This document shows positions 1 through 8,663 of a DNA stretch of 64,000 nt, one piece after another. The translations under genes and the position numbers were made by a program. The DNA lies in contig JAUIEK010000004.1 of NCBI GenBank assembly GCA_030428865.1, positions 1 to 64,000 on the forward strand, in the 5' to 3' direction. Source of the stretch: Bacteroidia bacterium (GTDB lineage Bacteria; Bacteroidota; Bacteroidia; Flavobacteriales; Flavobacteriaceae). Positions within the stretch are counted from its first letter, which is position 1. Each line of letters begins with the position of its first letter. The notes beneath the pieces were generated by a model. The model ran no database searches. It had not been told where the DNA came from and saw nothing but the letters and a program-made list of their open reading frames with translations.

Positions 1-2
1 TT

Positions 3-194
3 AAAGCTAATATGGAAGCTTCTATTTCTGGCTATGCCTATTTTTTAAAAGATGTAGGAGAGAACTTAATCAATGGTAAAGAATGGGAAGATGGTTTGAG
101 GTTTGATTGGTCATCAGCAGAAGATATGCTATATAAAGCACAAAAAGATATTCTTCGTGATGAAGATGAGAACGATGATGATGATGAAACTTAG
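3..194 (+). CDS. C-terminal part of an acidic small protein, possible Rhs immunity protein
   Basis: The frame is open from the left edge of the window, so the N-terminus may lie outside; the first ATG is at 12. About 60 residues are visible. They are soluble-looking and aromatic (GYAYF, FDWSS) and end in a strongly acidic tail (DEDENDDDDET). I recognise no domain. The Rhs-like fragment begins at the codon after the stop, in the same frame. Rhs toxin loci often carry toxin-tip, immunity gene and displaced core fragment in that order, so an immunity protein is a reasonable guess from context only. It could equally be an unrelated small protein. Confidence 0.45.
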   Translation, partial: KANMEASISGYAYFLKDVGENLINGKEWEDGLRFDWSSAEDMLYKAQKDILRDEDENDDDDET

Positions 195-728
195 TATTAT
201 TCTAATGGAAACTTACTATCAGATGTTAACAAACAGATAACTAGCGTTGTGTATAATCACTTGAATATGCCAATGGAGATTGCATTTAACAACTCCAATA
301 CACAAAAGATAAATTACATGTATACTGCTGATGGTATAAAAATTAGAAAAGCTGTAAATGACAACGGAGCTGTTACTACAACAGATTACAATGGAAATTA
401 TGTTTATGAGAATAACACCTTAAAACAGTTTTATCATCCAGAGGGTTATGTAGAAAATAGTAACGGAAACTTTACTCACGTATACCAATACAAAGACATC
501 TGGAACAACGTAAGACTCTCGTATTCAGACTTAAACAATAATGGTGTTATTGAAACAGCTACAGAGATACTTCGGGAACAGAATTATTACCCTGGCGGCC
601 TTGAGCATCGAGGTTATAACCAAGTAATTAGAGGTGTAAAGAACAATCTAAAGCAATACCAAGATCAAGAGTTTACAGAAGACCTTGGGTTAAACACACA
701 TGAATGTGTAAGTCTCCCTAAAAACTAG
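195..728 (+). pseudogene. Orphan Rhs/YD-repeat core fragment, truncated at both ends
   Basis: The frame opens directly after the TAG at 192-194. It reads as typical Bacteroidota Rhs core: YYSNGNLL at the beginning, a YTADGIKIRK motif, TDYNGNYVYENNTL, then YYPGGLEHRGYN and DLGLNTHE near the end. In complete Rhs proteins the last motif continues into W-R-Y/F-R..DP..GRFW and then a variable toxin tip. Here the match stops after NTHE, near base 706, and seven unrelated residues precede a stop. There is no N-terminal secretion or repeat region and no toxin domain. The first possible start is a GTG at 249. It is best read as a displaced, non-functional Rhs core piece. Confidence 0.75.
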
Positions 729-782
729 ACCAAATAAAACCTGTTATTTTATTAAAATAAATTACTAGTTGTAAGCATAAAA

Positions 783-807
783 AGTACTGAATTTTCAGTG
801 CTTTTTT
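783..807 (+). terminator. Rho-independent terminator after the Rhs fragment
   Basis: An 8-bp stem (agtactga at 783-790 with tcagtgct at 795-802, one G-U pair) and a 4-base loop are followed by a run of T. It separates the Rhs remnant from the hydrolase gene downstream. Confidence 0.65.
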
Positions 808-855
808 ATTTTCTTTAACGGAAAGATTGCGCTTTTTTCTGCATATTTGCTTTCT

Positions 856-1701
856 ATGAAAATTTATCCTATAGAATCAGGAAATTTTAAGCTAGATGGA
901 GGTGCCATGTTTGGAGTTGTACCAAAAAGCTTATGGCAAAAAACCAATCCGGCAGATGAGAATAATATGATCTCTATGAGCATGCGTTGTATGTTGATAG
1001 AAGATGGCGATCGATTAATTTTAGTTGACACAGGTTTAGGAAGTAAACAGCCAGACAAGTTTTTTAGTTACTACTATTTATTTGGAGATTTTTCTCTAGA
1101 AAAGTCATTAGCTTCATTAGGTTTTCATAAAAATGACATTACCGATGTTTTTTTAACACACTTGCATTTTGATCATTGCGGAGGAGCAATTCAACATAAT
1201 AAAACGAAAACAGGATATGAGCCTGCTTTTCCAAATGCCAGGTTTTGGTCTAACAAAAATCATTGGAACTGGGCTGTAAACCCAAACCCTAGAGAAAAAG
1301 CTTCTTTTTTAAAAGAAAATATTCTTCCCATTCAAGAAAGCGGACAATTGAATTTTGTAGAGGAAAATGGGGAAAATCAGCTAGGATTTGATGTGATCTA
1401 TGTTGATGGTCATACAGAAAAGCAAATGCTTCCAAAGCTACAGTATAAAGGAAAAACATTGGTATTTATGGCAGATTTGTTGCCTACAACAGGTCATATT
1501 CCTTTGCCATATGTAATGGGTTATGACACAAGACCCTTGTTGACTTTAAAAGAGAAAGAGCAATTTTTAAATGAAGCTGCTGATAATGAATATGTTTTGT
1601 TTCTAGAGCACGATGCGTATCATCCGCTTTGCACGGTACAACATACAGAAAAAGGTGTACGACTTAAAGATGTTTTTACTTTTAACGAAGTATTTGGGTA
1701 A
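856..1701 (+). CDS. Metallo-beta-lactamase-fold hydrolase (lactonase/YtnP-like)
   Basis: This 281-residue protein has the metallo-beta-lactamase signature THLHFDH at residues 101-107, which gives the HxHxDH zinc ligands. Later metal ligands are His186 (VDGHTEKQ), Asp207 (FMADLLP) and His252 (LEHDAYH). The full di-zinc set is therefore present. Such proteins hydrolyse lactones, phosphodiesters or other esters; size and layout resemble AHL-lactonase-like enzymes, but the substrate cannot be read from the sequence. A TTG lies three codons upstream at 847; ATG 856 is the more natural start. There is no signal peptide, so it should be cytoplasmic. The gene stands alone, after a terminator and before a lipoprotein protease. 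Confidence 0.85.
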   Translation: MKIYPIESGNFKLDGGAMFGVVPKSLWQKTNPADENNMISMSMRCMLIEDGDRLILVDTGLGSKQPDKFFSYYYLFGDFSLEKSLASLGFHKNDITDVFLTHLHFDHCGGAIQHNKTKTGYEPAFPNARFWSNKNHWNWAVNPNPREKASFLKENILPIQESGQLNFVEENGENQLGFDVIYVDGHTEKQMLPKLQYKGKTLVFMADLLPTTGHIPLPYVMGYDTRPLLTLKEKEQFLNEAADNEYVLFLEHDAYHPLCTVQHTEKGVRLKDVFTFNEVFG

Positions 1702-1763
1702 TTTATAATGAAAAAGAGAATCTCTTAGGAGAAGATTTTGATAAATGTAAAATAGATAAATAG

Positions 1764-3410
1764 ATGAAAAGAATAAATGTAGGGGTGAGTTTAATCACCT
1801 TATCACTTGTGATGTTGGGTTGTTCATCAACCAAAATTAGCAATCTTGTTGTGCCAGAGGGATCGCAAAATGCCATAGTTGCTACAAAAAAGAAAATGCC
1901 TTTAACCGAAGAGCAAAAACAAAATTGGGGTCATTATGATTTGGTAAAAGACTCAATTCCAGGAATGAGTGTAGATATGGCCTATGAGTTTTTAGCAAAT
2001 AAAAAAGGAGAAACAGTTGTAGTGGCTGTTGTTGATTCTGGTACGGACTTAGAGCATGAAGATTTAAAACCAAATGCTTGGCAAAACCCCAAAGAGAAAC
2101 CGGGGAATAAAAAAGACGATGATAAAAATGGATATGTAGATGATATTAATGGTTGGAATTTTTTAGGAGAAATATATAAGGAAAATGCAGAGTTATACCG
2201 AATTATTAAAGACCCGTCTTTAGTAGATGATGAAACGTATAAAAAAGCAAAAGAAGCGTATGATGAAAAAGTCAAGAAAGCAAAACAACTAAAGTTCCAA
2301 TACGAAAATATCTTGCACGCAGTCAAAAATGCTGATGAGACAATAAGCAAACAACTAAACAAAAAAGATTACTCAGAAAAAGATGTAGAAAACATACAAG
2401 CAGATACACAAGACCTACAAAGAGCTGTATCAATTGCTAAGCAAATGTACGGGTTTGGGTTATCTTCACTGCAAGAAGCAATTGACGAGCTTACTAAGTT
2501 AGTAGAAGAAAATACTATGTTGCTTAGCGGAGATACTATAAAAAAAGACTACAGAAGTGTTCTAGGCGATGATGAAAACACAATGGAAACCAAATTTTAT
2601 GGAGATGCTAATTCAGGTCATCATGTAAAATCTGAATCTCACGGAACACATGTTAGTGGAATCATTGGGGCTTCTAGAGATAATAATTTAGGAATGAAAG
2701 GAGTAGCAACAAACGTAAAAATAATGGCACTCAGAGTAGTGCCTGATGGAGATGAGTATGATAAAGATGTGGCGCTTGGAATTCGATACGCGGTTGATAA
2801 CGGAGCAAAAGTTATTAATACAAGTTTTGGAAAAGGATATTCTCCTAAATCAGAGTGGGTTTATGAGGCTATTAAATATGCTGCAGAGAAAGATGTGTTA
2901 ATTGTTAATGCTGCCGGAAATGACAGTAAGAATATTGATGAAAAAGTTACATATCCTAACGATGCTCCTGATTTGGTAAACGAAATCTCCAATAATTTTA
3001 TTACTGTTGGGGCAATTAGTTCAAATTATGACGAAAATTTAGTAGCAGGTTTTTCCAATTATGGAAAATTAAATGTAGATGTTTTTGCGCCTGGTGTTGA
3101 AATTTATTCAACAACGCCAGAAAATGAATATGCTTTTAAAGGAGGAACTTCTATGGCTTCTCCAGCTGTTGCAGGAGTTGCAGCATTAATCCGTTCCTAT
3201 TATCCTAAGTTAACGGCTGCTCAGGTAAAGAAAATCTTAATGAATTCGGGCTCCAAATTAGACTTAGATGTTATTAAGCCTGGTTCTGCTTCTCAAACAA
3301 ATCCAAACGGAACAAAAGTTCCTTTTACTGAATTGTCAGTTACGGGTAGAATTGTAAATGCGTACAACGCGCTAAGAATGGCAGACGCTCTAGTGAATAA
3401 GAAAAAATAG
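1764..3410 (+). CDS. Subtilisin-family (S8) lipoprotein peptidase
   Basis: A signal peptide ends in a lipobox with Cys20 (VMLGC), so this 548-residue protease should be a lipoprotein. The catalytic triad is complete: Asp91 (VVDSGTDLEH), His293 (SHGTHVSG) and Ser463 (GGTSMASP), with the oxyanion Asn386 in AAGND. About 200 residues lie between Asp91 and His293, far more than in subtilisin. Part of this insert (about 140-260) is rich in Lys, Glu and Gln and looks helical, perhaps coiled-coil. No type IX sorting tail is visible. An M1-family peptidase follows 20 bp downstream, so the two may be co-transcribed and act on peptides in the envelope. The physiological substrate is unknown. Confidence 0.9.
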   Translation: MKRINVGVSLITLSLVMLGCSSTKISNLVVPEGSQNAIVATKKKMPLTEEQKQNWGHYDLVKDSIPGMSVDMAYEFLANKKGETVVVAVVDSGTDLEHEDLKPNAWQNPKEKPGNKKDDDKNGYVDDINGWNFLGEIYKENAELYRIIKDPSLVDDETYKKAKEAYDEKVKKAKQLKFQYENILHAVKNADETISKQLNKKDYSEKDVENIQADTQDLQRAVSIAKQMYGFGLSSLQEAIDELTKLVEENTMLLSGDTIKKDYRSVLGDDENTMETKFYGDANSGHHVKSESHGTHVSGIIGASRDNNLGMKGVATNVKIMALRVVPDGDEYDKDVALGIRYAVDNGAKVINTSFGKGYSPKSEWVYEAIKYAAEKDVLIVNAAGNDSKNIDEKVTYPNDAPDLVNEISNNFITVGAISSNYDENLVAGFSNYGKLNVDVFAPGVEIYSTTPENEYAFKGGTSMASPAVAGVAALIRSYYPKLTAAQVKKILMNSGSKLDLDVIKPGSASQTNPNGTKVPFTELSVTGRIVNAYNALRMADALVNKKK

Positions 3411-3430
3411 TAATACGAAAATACAAATCA

Positions 3431-5239
3431 ATGAAAAGAAACATTTTAGCAGTATTTGTGGCAATAATATCTCTACAAGCACAAGCTTTTCAAAAAGGGT
3501 ATTGGCAGCAAAAAGTAGATTATACAATGGATATTGATGTTGATGTGAATACCTATCAGTACAAAGGAAAACAGAAGCTGGTGTATACAAACAATTCACC
3601 AGATGAATTAACACATGTATATTACCACTTGTACTTTAATGCGTTTCAACCGAACTCTCAAATGGATATTCGCTCTAGAAATATCAAAGATCCAGATAAA
3701 AGAGTTGGAGATAGAATTAGCAAGTTATCACCTTCTGAGATAGGATATATTAAAGTAAACTCGTTAACACAAAACGGAAAACCAGTCTCTTTTGAAACCG
3801 TAGGAACTATTTTAGAAGTGAAGTTAAACACACCAATAAAACCAGGAAAAAAAGCGACATTTAGTATGGAGTTTGATGCACAAGTTCCATTGCAGATTAG
3901 GCGTTCAGGTAGGAATAATGCAGAAGGAGTTGCTTTATCCATGGCACAATGGTATCCTAAAATGGCTGAATATGATTTTGAAGGATGGCACACACCACCT
4001 TATGTTGGTAGAGAATTCCACGGGGTTTGGGGAGATTTTGATGTAACCATTCATATTGATAAAAAGTATGTTGTTGGAGGTACAGGATACCTTCAAAATC
4101 CGCAAGAAATAGGACACGGATATGAAGATGCTTCTAAAAAACTCAAATTACCAAAAGGAGACAAATTAGCATGGCACTTTAAAGCGCCAAATGTTCATGA
4201 TTTTACCTGGGCTGCCGATCCTGATTTTCAGCATGATACTTACAAAATGAATAATGGTATTGATCTTCATTTCTACTACAAAAAAGATATGGAAGAAAAA
4301 TACGTAAAGAACTGGAAAGACCTACAACCTAAAACAGCTGAACTGATGAAGTATTTTAGCGAACATGTTGGTCAATATCCCTATAAACAATACTCCGTAA
4401 TTCAAGGAGGAGATGGAGGTATGGAGTATGCAATGGCTACATTGATAACGGGTAAAAGAAGTTTTGGGAGTTTGTTTGGAGTTACTGCTCATGAAATGGC
4501 ACATACTTGGTTTCAGTTTCTGTTAGCAACAAATGAAAGCAAACATCCATGGATGGATGAAGGTTTTACTTCATATATATCTGCTAAAGCAGAAGATGCA
4601 GTACTACAAAAAAAGCAAGAAAACCCGTTTAAGGGATCTTATGGATATTACAAGTATGTCGTAAAAAATAACTTAGAAGAACCACTTTCCACACATGCTG
4701 ATCGATATAATATCAATTTAGCATACAACATGGGTAGCTATAGCAAAGGATTGATTTTTTTATCGCAGCTAGAATACATTATTGGCGCTGATAAAGTAGC
4801 AGCAGGACTTAAAAAATACTTTAAAGAATTTAGCTTTAAACATCCAACACCCAACGATATTAAAAGAACCATGGAGAAAGTATCTGGCATTCATCTTGAT
4901 TGGTATTTAAACGAATGGGCACAAACGACACATACCGTAGATTACGGAATAAAATCAGTAGAAGAGAAATCGATTACGTTAGAAAGGATTGGTAAAATGC
5001 CAATGCCAATTGATGTAGAAGTTACTTATGAAGACGGAACAAAAGAAAATTATTATATTCCGCTTCGTATGATGAGAGGAGAAAAAACAACACAAGCTAA
5101 AAAGCTAGAAGATTGGACGTGGGCACATCCTACTTATACTTTCAAAACTAGTAAAAAAGTAGCTTCTGTTATTATAGATACTTCTGAGTTGATGGCAGAT
5201 GTCGATAGGAGTAACAATATGTATCCGAAGGAGAAATAG
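3431..5239 (+). CDS. Exported M1-family zinc metallopeptidase
   Basis: A signal peptide (residues 1-19, ending QAQA) precedes an aminopeptidase-N-like protein of 602 residues. The zinc motif is HEMAH at 354-358 with the third ligand Glu377 (WMDEGFTS), matching HExxH-x18-E. GGMEY at 329-333 occupies the place of the family GAMEN exopeptidase motif but is altered, as in many Bacteroidota members. The N-terminal half is the beta-sandwich domain. It probably works in the periplasm or on the outer membrane, trimming peptides. It lies 20 bp after the S8 protease and is probably in the same operon. Confidence 0.9.
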   Translation: MKRNILAVFVAIISLQAQAFQKGYWQQKVDYTMDIDVDVNTYQYKGKQKLVYTNNSPDELTHVYYHLYFNAFQPNSQMDIRSRNIKDPDKRVGDRISKLSPSEIGYIKVNSLTQNGKPVSFETVGTILEVKLNTPIKPGKKATFSMEFDAQVPLQIRRSGRNNAEGVALSMAQWYPKMAEYDFEGWHTPPYVGREFHGVWGDFDVTIHIDKKYVVGGTGYLQNPQEIGHGYEDASKKLKLPKGDKLAWHFKAPNVHDFTWAADPDFQHDTYKMNNGIDLHFYYKKDMEEKYVKNWKDLQPKTAELMKYFSEHVGQYPYKQYSVIQGGDGGMEYAMATLITGKRSFGSLFGVTAHEMAHTWFQFLLATNESKHPWMDEGFTSYISAKAEDAVLQKKQENPFKGSYGYYKYVVKNNLEEPLSTHADRYNINLAYNMGSYSKGLIFLSQLEYIIGADKVAAGLKKYFKEFSFKHPTPNDIKRTMEKVSGIHLDWYLNEWAQTTHTVDYGIKSVEEKSITLERIGKMPMPIDVEVTYEDGTKENYYIPLRMMRGEKTTQAKKLEDWTWAHPTYTFKTSKKVASVIIDTSELMADVDRSNNMYPKEK

Positions 5240-5265
5240 AATAAATAAATTCTGATTCAGAAAAA

Positions 5266-5296
5266 TAAAAGAGTGTTTTTTAAACACTCTTTTATT
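5266..5296. terminator. Bidirectional terminator between convergent genes
   Basis: The hairpin aagagtgttt/aaacactctt is flanked by A and T runs, so it can act on both strands. It lies between the rightward M1 peptidase gene and the leftward LysE-type gene, and touches the last codons of the latter. Confidence 0.8.
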
Positions 5297-5966
5297 TTTT
5301 ATCTACCTGTTCTATTAAGTTGTTTATGTTGCTTTTTGGTAAAAAACTTTTCATCATAAAAAAAGCACCAAAAACAATTAGTAAAATTCCCATAATTCGC
5401 TTAATTCTAAAAATAACAAGCGGAGTCAATTTTCTTTTTAATTGTTTTGCTAGAAAAATTTTTCCTAAGTCTGTTAAAAAATAACCGACTAAGACAGTGC
5501 CAAAATAGTAGAAAATGTGTGTTGGGTTCATGTCTAAAGTAGGTCCTACAACTACAATCATTCCTAGCCAAAAAGCAAGTACGCCTACATTTATAAAGTT
5601 TAGAAAAAAACCTTTTATAATAAGCGTAAAATAATTTTTGCTTTGCGGAACAACAACATCTTCTTCTGCTAATTCTTTTTTATTGTTTTTATCTAAATAA
5701 GTAAAAGCTCCATAAACAATAAGAACCAAACCTCCAATCAAAAAAAGCCTAGGATCATCTTTTATCTCTTCCAGTAAACTTCTACTACCATAATAAGCAA
5801 TTAGCATAAAAGTAATGTCTCCCAGAATAACGCCAATATCAAAGGCAATAGCCGCTCTGGCTCCTTTTAAAATACTGGTTTTTATAAGAGCAAAAAAAAC
5901 AGGCCCAATCATAAAAGCCATGAAAAAACCTATCAGAAAAGCATTCTTAAAATCGTAGAAATCCAC
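5292..5966 (-). CDS. LysE/RhtB-family amino-acid exporter
   Basis: This 224-residue protein has about six hydrophobic segments and the LysE N-terminal pattern: GFFMAFMIGPVFFALI, then a small helix with KGARAAIAFDIGVILGD. The family exports amino acids or small metabolites across the inner membrane. The start is GTG at 5966 (MDFYDF), with no better ATG nearby. It is the last gene of a leftward run with asd and a flavin/iron-sulfur reductase. Asd makes precursors of lysine, threonine and methionine, so export of one of these is possible but not shown. Confidence 0.85.
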   Translation of the reverse strand: MDFYDFKNAFLIGFFMAFMIGPVFFALIKTSILKGARAAIAFDIGVILGDITFMLIAYYGSRSLLEEIKDDPRLFLIGGLVLIVYGAFTYLDKNNKKELAEEDVVVPQSKNYFTLIIKGFFLNFINVGVLAFWLGMIVVVGPTLDMNPTHIFYYFGTVLVGYFLTDLGKIFLAKQLKRKLTPLVIFRIKRIMGILLIVFGAFFMMKSFLPKSNINNLIEQVDKK

Positions 5967-5985
5967 GTACTAAAGATACAGAATT

Positions 5986-7032
5986 TTACACATCATCATA
6001 ATCTACAACAATTCTTGAAGAGGTTGGATGTGCTTGACAAGTTAGTACAAAACCTTCTTCTACTTCTTCTTCTGTTAAAATTGTGTTTTTAGCCATGATG
6101 GCTGTTCCTTCAGTTATTTTTGCTAAGCAACTAGAACAAACACCTCCTTGGCAAGAATATGGAGCGTCTAGTTGGTTTCTTAAAGCTGCTGATAAAACAG
6201 AATCTGATTGATTCATAGTAAAAGAAAACGTTTCATCATCTAACAAAACAGTAACTTGGGCTTCTCCGTTTTTTACAAAATCTGAATTTTTATTTTCAGA
6301 TGAACTTGTAAAAAGCTCAAAAGAGATTTGAGAATCTGAAAACCCATTATCTTTTAGTGTTTGAGAAACAGTTTGGATCATTGCTTCTGGTCCACATAAG
6401 TAGGCATTATCAAAATGAATACTTTTGTAAATATCTCTTATAAAATAGGTGGTAATTGTATTGTCAATTCTGCCAAATTGAGCGTTAGTAATATGTTGCC
6501 CACTGTAGATGTAATGAAGATTAAAACGATGGGGAAATTTTTGTTGTAATGTGTCTAATTCCTTTTTAAAAATCACATCAGTTTCCAATCTGTTACCATA
6601 AATTAATGTGAATGAAGCAGTTTCATTATCCTCTAAAACAGTCTTAATCATAGATAAAACAGGAGTAATACCGCTTCCTGCCGCAAAAGCAATATAATTT
6701 TTGTTATTTTTGGGTTCTAGAATAAAATTTCCTTCAGGCTCATGCACTTCTATTGTATCACCTATTTTGAGATGTTGTGTAGCGTAAACGGAAAATGCTC
6801 CGTTTTTAACGGCTTTAATGGCAACTTTTAACTCATTACTTTTTACAGAAGAGCAAATAGAGTAAGCTCTTCTTATTTCTGCGCCATCAATTACTGCTTT
6901 TAGCGTTACATATTGACCTGCTTTAAAGCGATAATTTTCTTTTAAATTTTCAGGGATAGTAAAAACAATAGAAACCGCAAATGCGGTTTCTTGAATTATG
7001 TTTTGTATGGTTAAGGTGTGGAATTTACTCAT
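5986..7032 (-). CDS. Ferredoxin-NAD(P)H reductase with C-terminal 2Fe-2S domain (PaaE-like)
   Basis: Three parts are visible in 348 residues: an FAD-binding barrel (RAYS at 55-58), an NAD(P)-binding domain (GSGITP at 119-124 and CGPEAM at 213-218) and a plant-type ferredoxin domain with Cys294, Cys299, Cys302 and Cys332. This order is that of PaaE and related oxygenase reductases, which pass electrons from NAD(P)H to a partner oxygenase or desaturase. No phenylacetate genes or oxygenase lie nearby, so the partner is unknown. The gene starts 4 bp after the asd stop and is surely co-transcribed with it. Confidence 0.85.
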   Translation of the reverse strand: MSKFHTLTIQNIIQETAFAVSIVFTIPENLKENYRFKAGQYVTLKAVIDGAEIRRAYSICSSVKSNELKVAIKAVKNGAFSVYATQHLKIGDTIEVHEPEGNFILEPKNNKNYIAFAAGSGITPVLSMIKTVLEDNETASFTLIYGNRLETDVIFKKELDTLQQKFPHRFNLHYIYSGQHITNAQFGRIDNTITTYFIRDIYKSIHFDNAYLCGPEAMIQTVSQTLKDNGFSDSQISFELFTSSSENKNSDFVKNGEAQVTVLLDDETFSFTMNQSDSVLSAALRNQLDAPYSCQGGVCSSCLAKITEGTAIMAKNTILTEEEVEEGFVLTCQAHPTSSRIVVDYDDV

Positions 7033-7036
7033 TTTT

Positions 7037-8026
7037 TTAAATCAAGTTTTTTTGTATCAAATACTCGGCTATTTGAACAGTATTCGTTGCAGCTCCTTTT
7101 CGGAGGTTATCTGAAACAATCCACAAATTTAGGGCGTTTTTTTGAGATAAATCTCTTCGGATTCTTCCCACAAAAACATCATCTTTTCCTTCTGAGTAAT
7201 AAGGCATTGGATAAATGTTGTTGTCAATATCATCTTGTACGGTAACTCCTTCAGTTTCTGACAGAATTTTTCGAACTTCATTTAAATCAAAATCGTTTTC
7301 AAATTCAATATTTACACTTTCAGAATGTCCTCCTACAACAGGAATTCTAACAGCTGTTGCAGTTATAGCGATAGAATTATCTCCTAATATTTTTTGAGTT
7401 TCTCGTACTAATTTTAGTTCTTCTTTTGTGTATCCATCTTCTTCAAAAACATCACAATGCGGAATAGCATTTTTATGAATTTGATAATGATACGCTTTAT
7501 CCGCTTCATCTCCTTTAAACTCAGATTCTAATTGACGCACAGCTTTTACGCCTGTTCCTGTAATCGATTGATAGGTGGAAATAACGAGTCTTTTAATTTT
7601 ATACTTTTTGTGAAGCGGAGCTAACGCAACTACCATTTGGATAGTAGAACAATTTGGGTTAGCAATTATTTTATCTTCTTTGGTTAATAGGTGCGAATTA
7701 ATTTCTGGCACAACAAGTAGATGATTTGGATGCATTCTCCAAGCAGATGAGTTATCAATTACTGTGGTGCCTACAGCAGCAAATTTTGGAGCCCATTCAA
7801 GAGATGTGCTACCTCCAGCTGAAAATAAAGCAATATCAGGTTTTGCTACAACAGCGTCTTGTAAACCAATAACTTTATAATTATTTCCTTTGAATAAAAT
7901 TTCTTTACCTACTGAGCGTTCAGAAGCAACAGGTATTAATTCTGTTATTTTAATATTTCTTTCTGCTAATACATTTAGCATTACATTTCCTACCATTCCA
8001 GTAGCACCTATAACAGCTATTCTCAT
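7037..8026 (-). CDS. asd: Aspartate-semialdehyde dehydrogenase
   Basis: The enzyme reduces aspartyl phosphate to aspartate semialdehyde in the pathway to lysine/diaminopimelate, threonine and methionine. The 329-residue protein has the N-terminal dinucleotide motif GATGMVG at 7-13 and the catalytic cysteine Cys126 in NPNCSTIQ. Later conserved segments include VPVVGGHSE-like residues and the C-terminal DNLRKGAATN. Length is usual. The start ATG at 8026 faces a gap of 337 bp. It is the first gene of a leftward trio. Confidence 0.95.
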   Translation of the reverse strand: MRIAVIGATGMVGNVMLNVLAERNIKITELIPVASERSVGKEILFKGNNYKVIGLQDAVVAKPDIALFSAGGSTSLEWAPKFAAVGTTVIDNSSAWRMHPNHLLVVPEINSHLLTKEDKIIANPNCSTIQMVVALAPLHKKYKIKRLVISTYQSITGTGVKAVRQLESEFKGDEADKAYHYQIHKNAIPHCDVFEEDGYTKEELKLVRETQKILGDNSIAITATAVRIPVVGGHSESVNIEFENDFDLNEVRKILSETEGVTVQDDIDNNIYPMPYYSEGKDDVFVGRIRRDLSQKNALNLWIVSDNLRKGAATNTVQIAEYLIQKNLI

Positions 8027-8363
8027 GAATTAAAATTTAGAATGCAAATATCCGAAGAAAAGACATTATAAAAGACGGTTTGTATAATCTTTATCTAATT
8101 TTCTTTATTTGTTTATTTATTATTAAGTCAAAGCATAAAACGTTGTAATTTAATGGTAATTGTTTTGATTTTTATATAAACCGAAAAGTCTAAAAAACTA
8201 ACTCTTTTAAATGGACTTTGACTGCACCAATAATAAACGTGGGTTAGATTTAATCTACTTAAAACCAAATAAATTACTGAAAATCAATATTGAAATTGTG
8301 TCAAGCGTATGTTAAATTAAAACAAAAAATGTATCTTTAAGTTCAACAATAATCACTAACCCC
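8027..8363. other. 337-bp intergenic region between divergent asd and the amidase cassette
   Basis: I find no gene here. Near the asd side the minus strand reads GATATTTG (8052-8045), one base from the flavobacterial -7 consensus TAnnTTTG. Near the right side the plus strand reads TATCTTTA at 8332-8339, again one base off, 25 bp before the ATG at 8364. A 13-bp perfect inverted repeat (TAGATT-T-AATCTA, 8245-8257) sits in the middle and might be an operator. Confidence 0.4.
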
Positions 8364-8642
8364 ATGAATTTTATTTTAGCCCTCCAACAAAAATTAACCC
8401 CTCAGCCAGACAAGTTAGGTCATTTTTACTGGGGTTTTTGGTACGCTTTAGCAAGTCTTTTACTATATCATTTTGTAATCCATTGGATATATATCATTAT
8501 CCTTCCTTCCATAACATTGGCTGCCATCAAAGAGATTGTAGACAAAGTTACTGGCAAAGGAAATGCTGAATTCCTAGATTTTATCTTTACTATTATTCCG
8601 GCACTAGTCTTTTTAGGGCTAGTATCTTGGGGGTGGTGTTAA
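8364..8642 (+). CDS. Small membrane protein, first gene of the amidase cassette
   Basis: This 92-residue protein has two or three hydrophobic segments (about 25-50 and 70-90). It carries DKLGHFYWGFW near the N-terminus, a pattern loosely like the DKL.HF start of YfiM/DUF2279 membrane proteins, and GNAEFLDF between the last two hydrophobic stretches. I cannot assign a function. It lies 21 bp before the amidase gene and is probably the first gene of a five-gene operon. Its size, and its place before an amidase, recall a phage holin, but nothing else shows it forms pores. Confidence 0.7.
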   Translation: MNFILALQQKLTPQPDKLGHFYWGFWYALASLLLYHFVIHWIYIIILPSITLAAIKEIVDKVTGKGNAEFLDFIFTIIPALVFLGLVSWGWC

Positions 8643-8663
8643 AACAATAAGACTACAGACATC

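Noticed and set aside
1714..1726. Inverted repeat AAGAGA-A-TCTCTT between the hydrolase and S8 protease genes
   Set aside because: It is short, AT-rich and lacks a T run; no reason to call it a terminator or operator.
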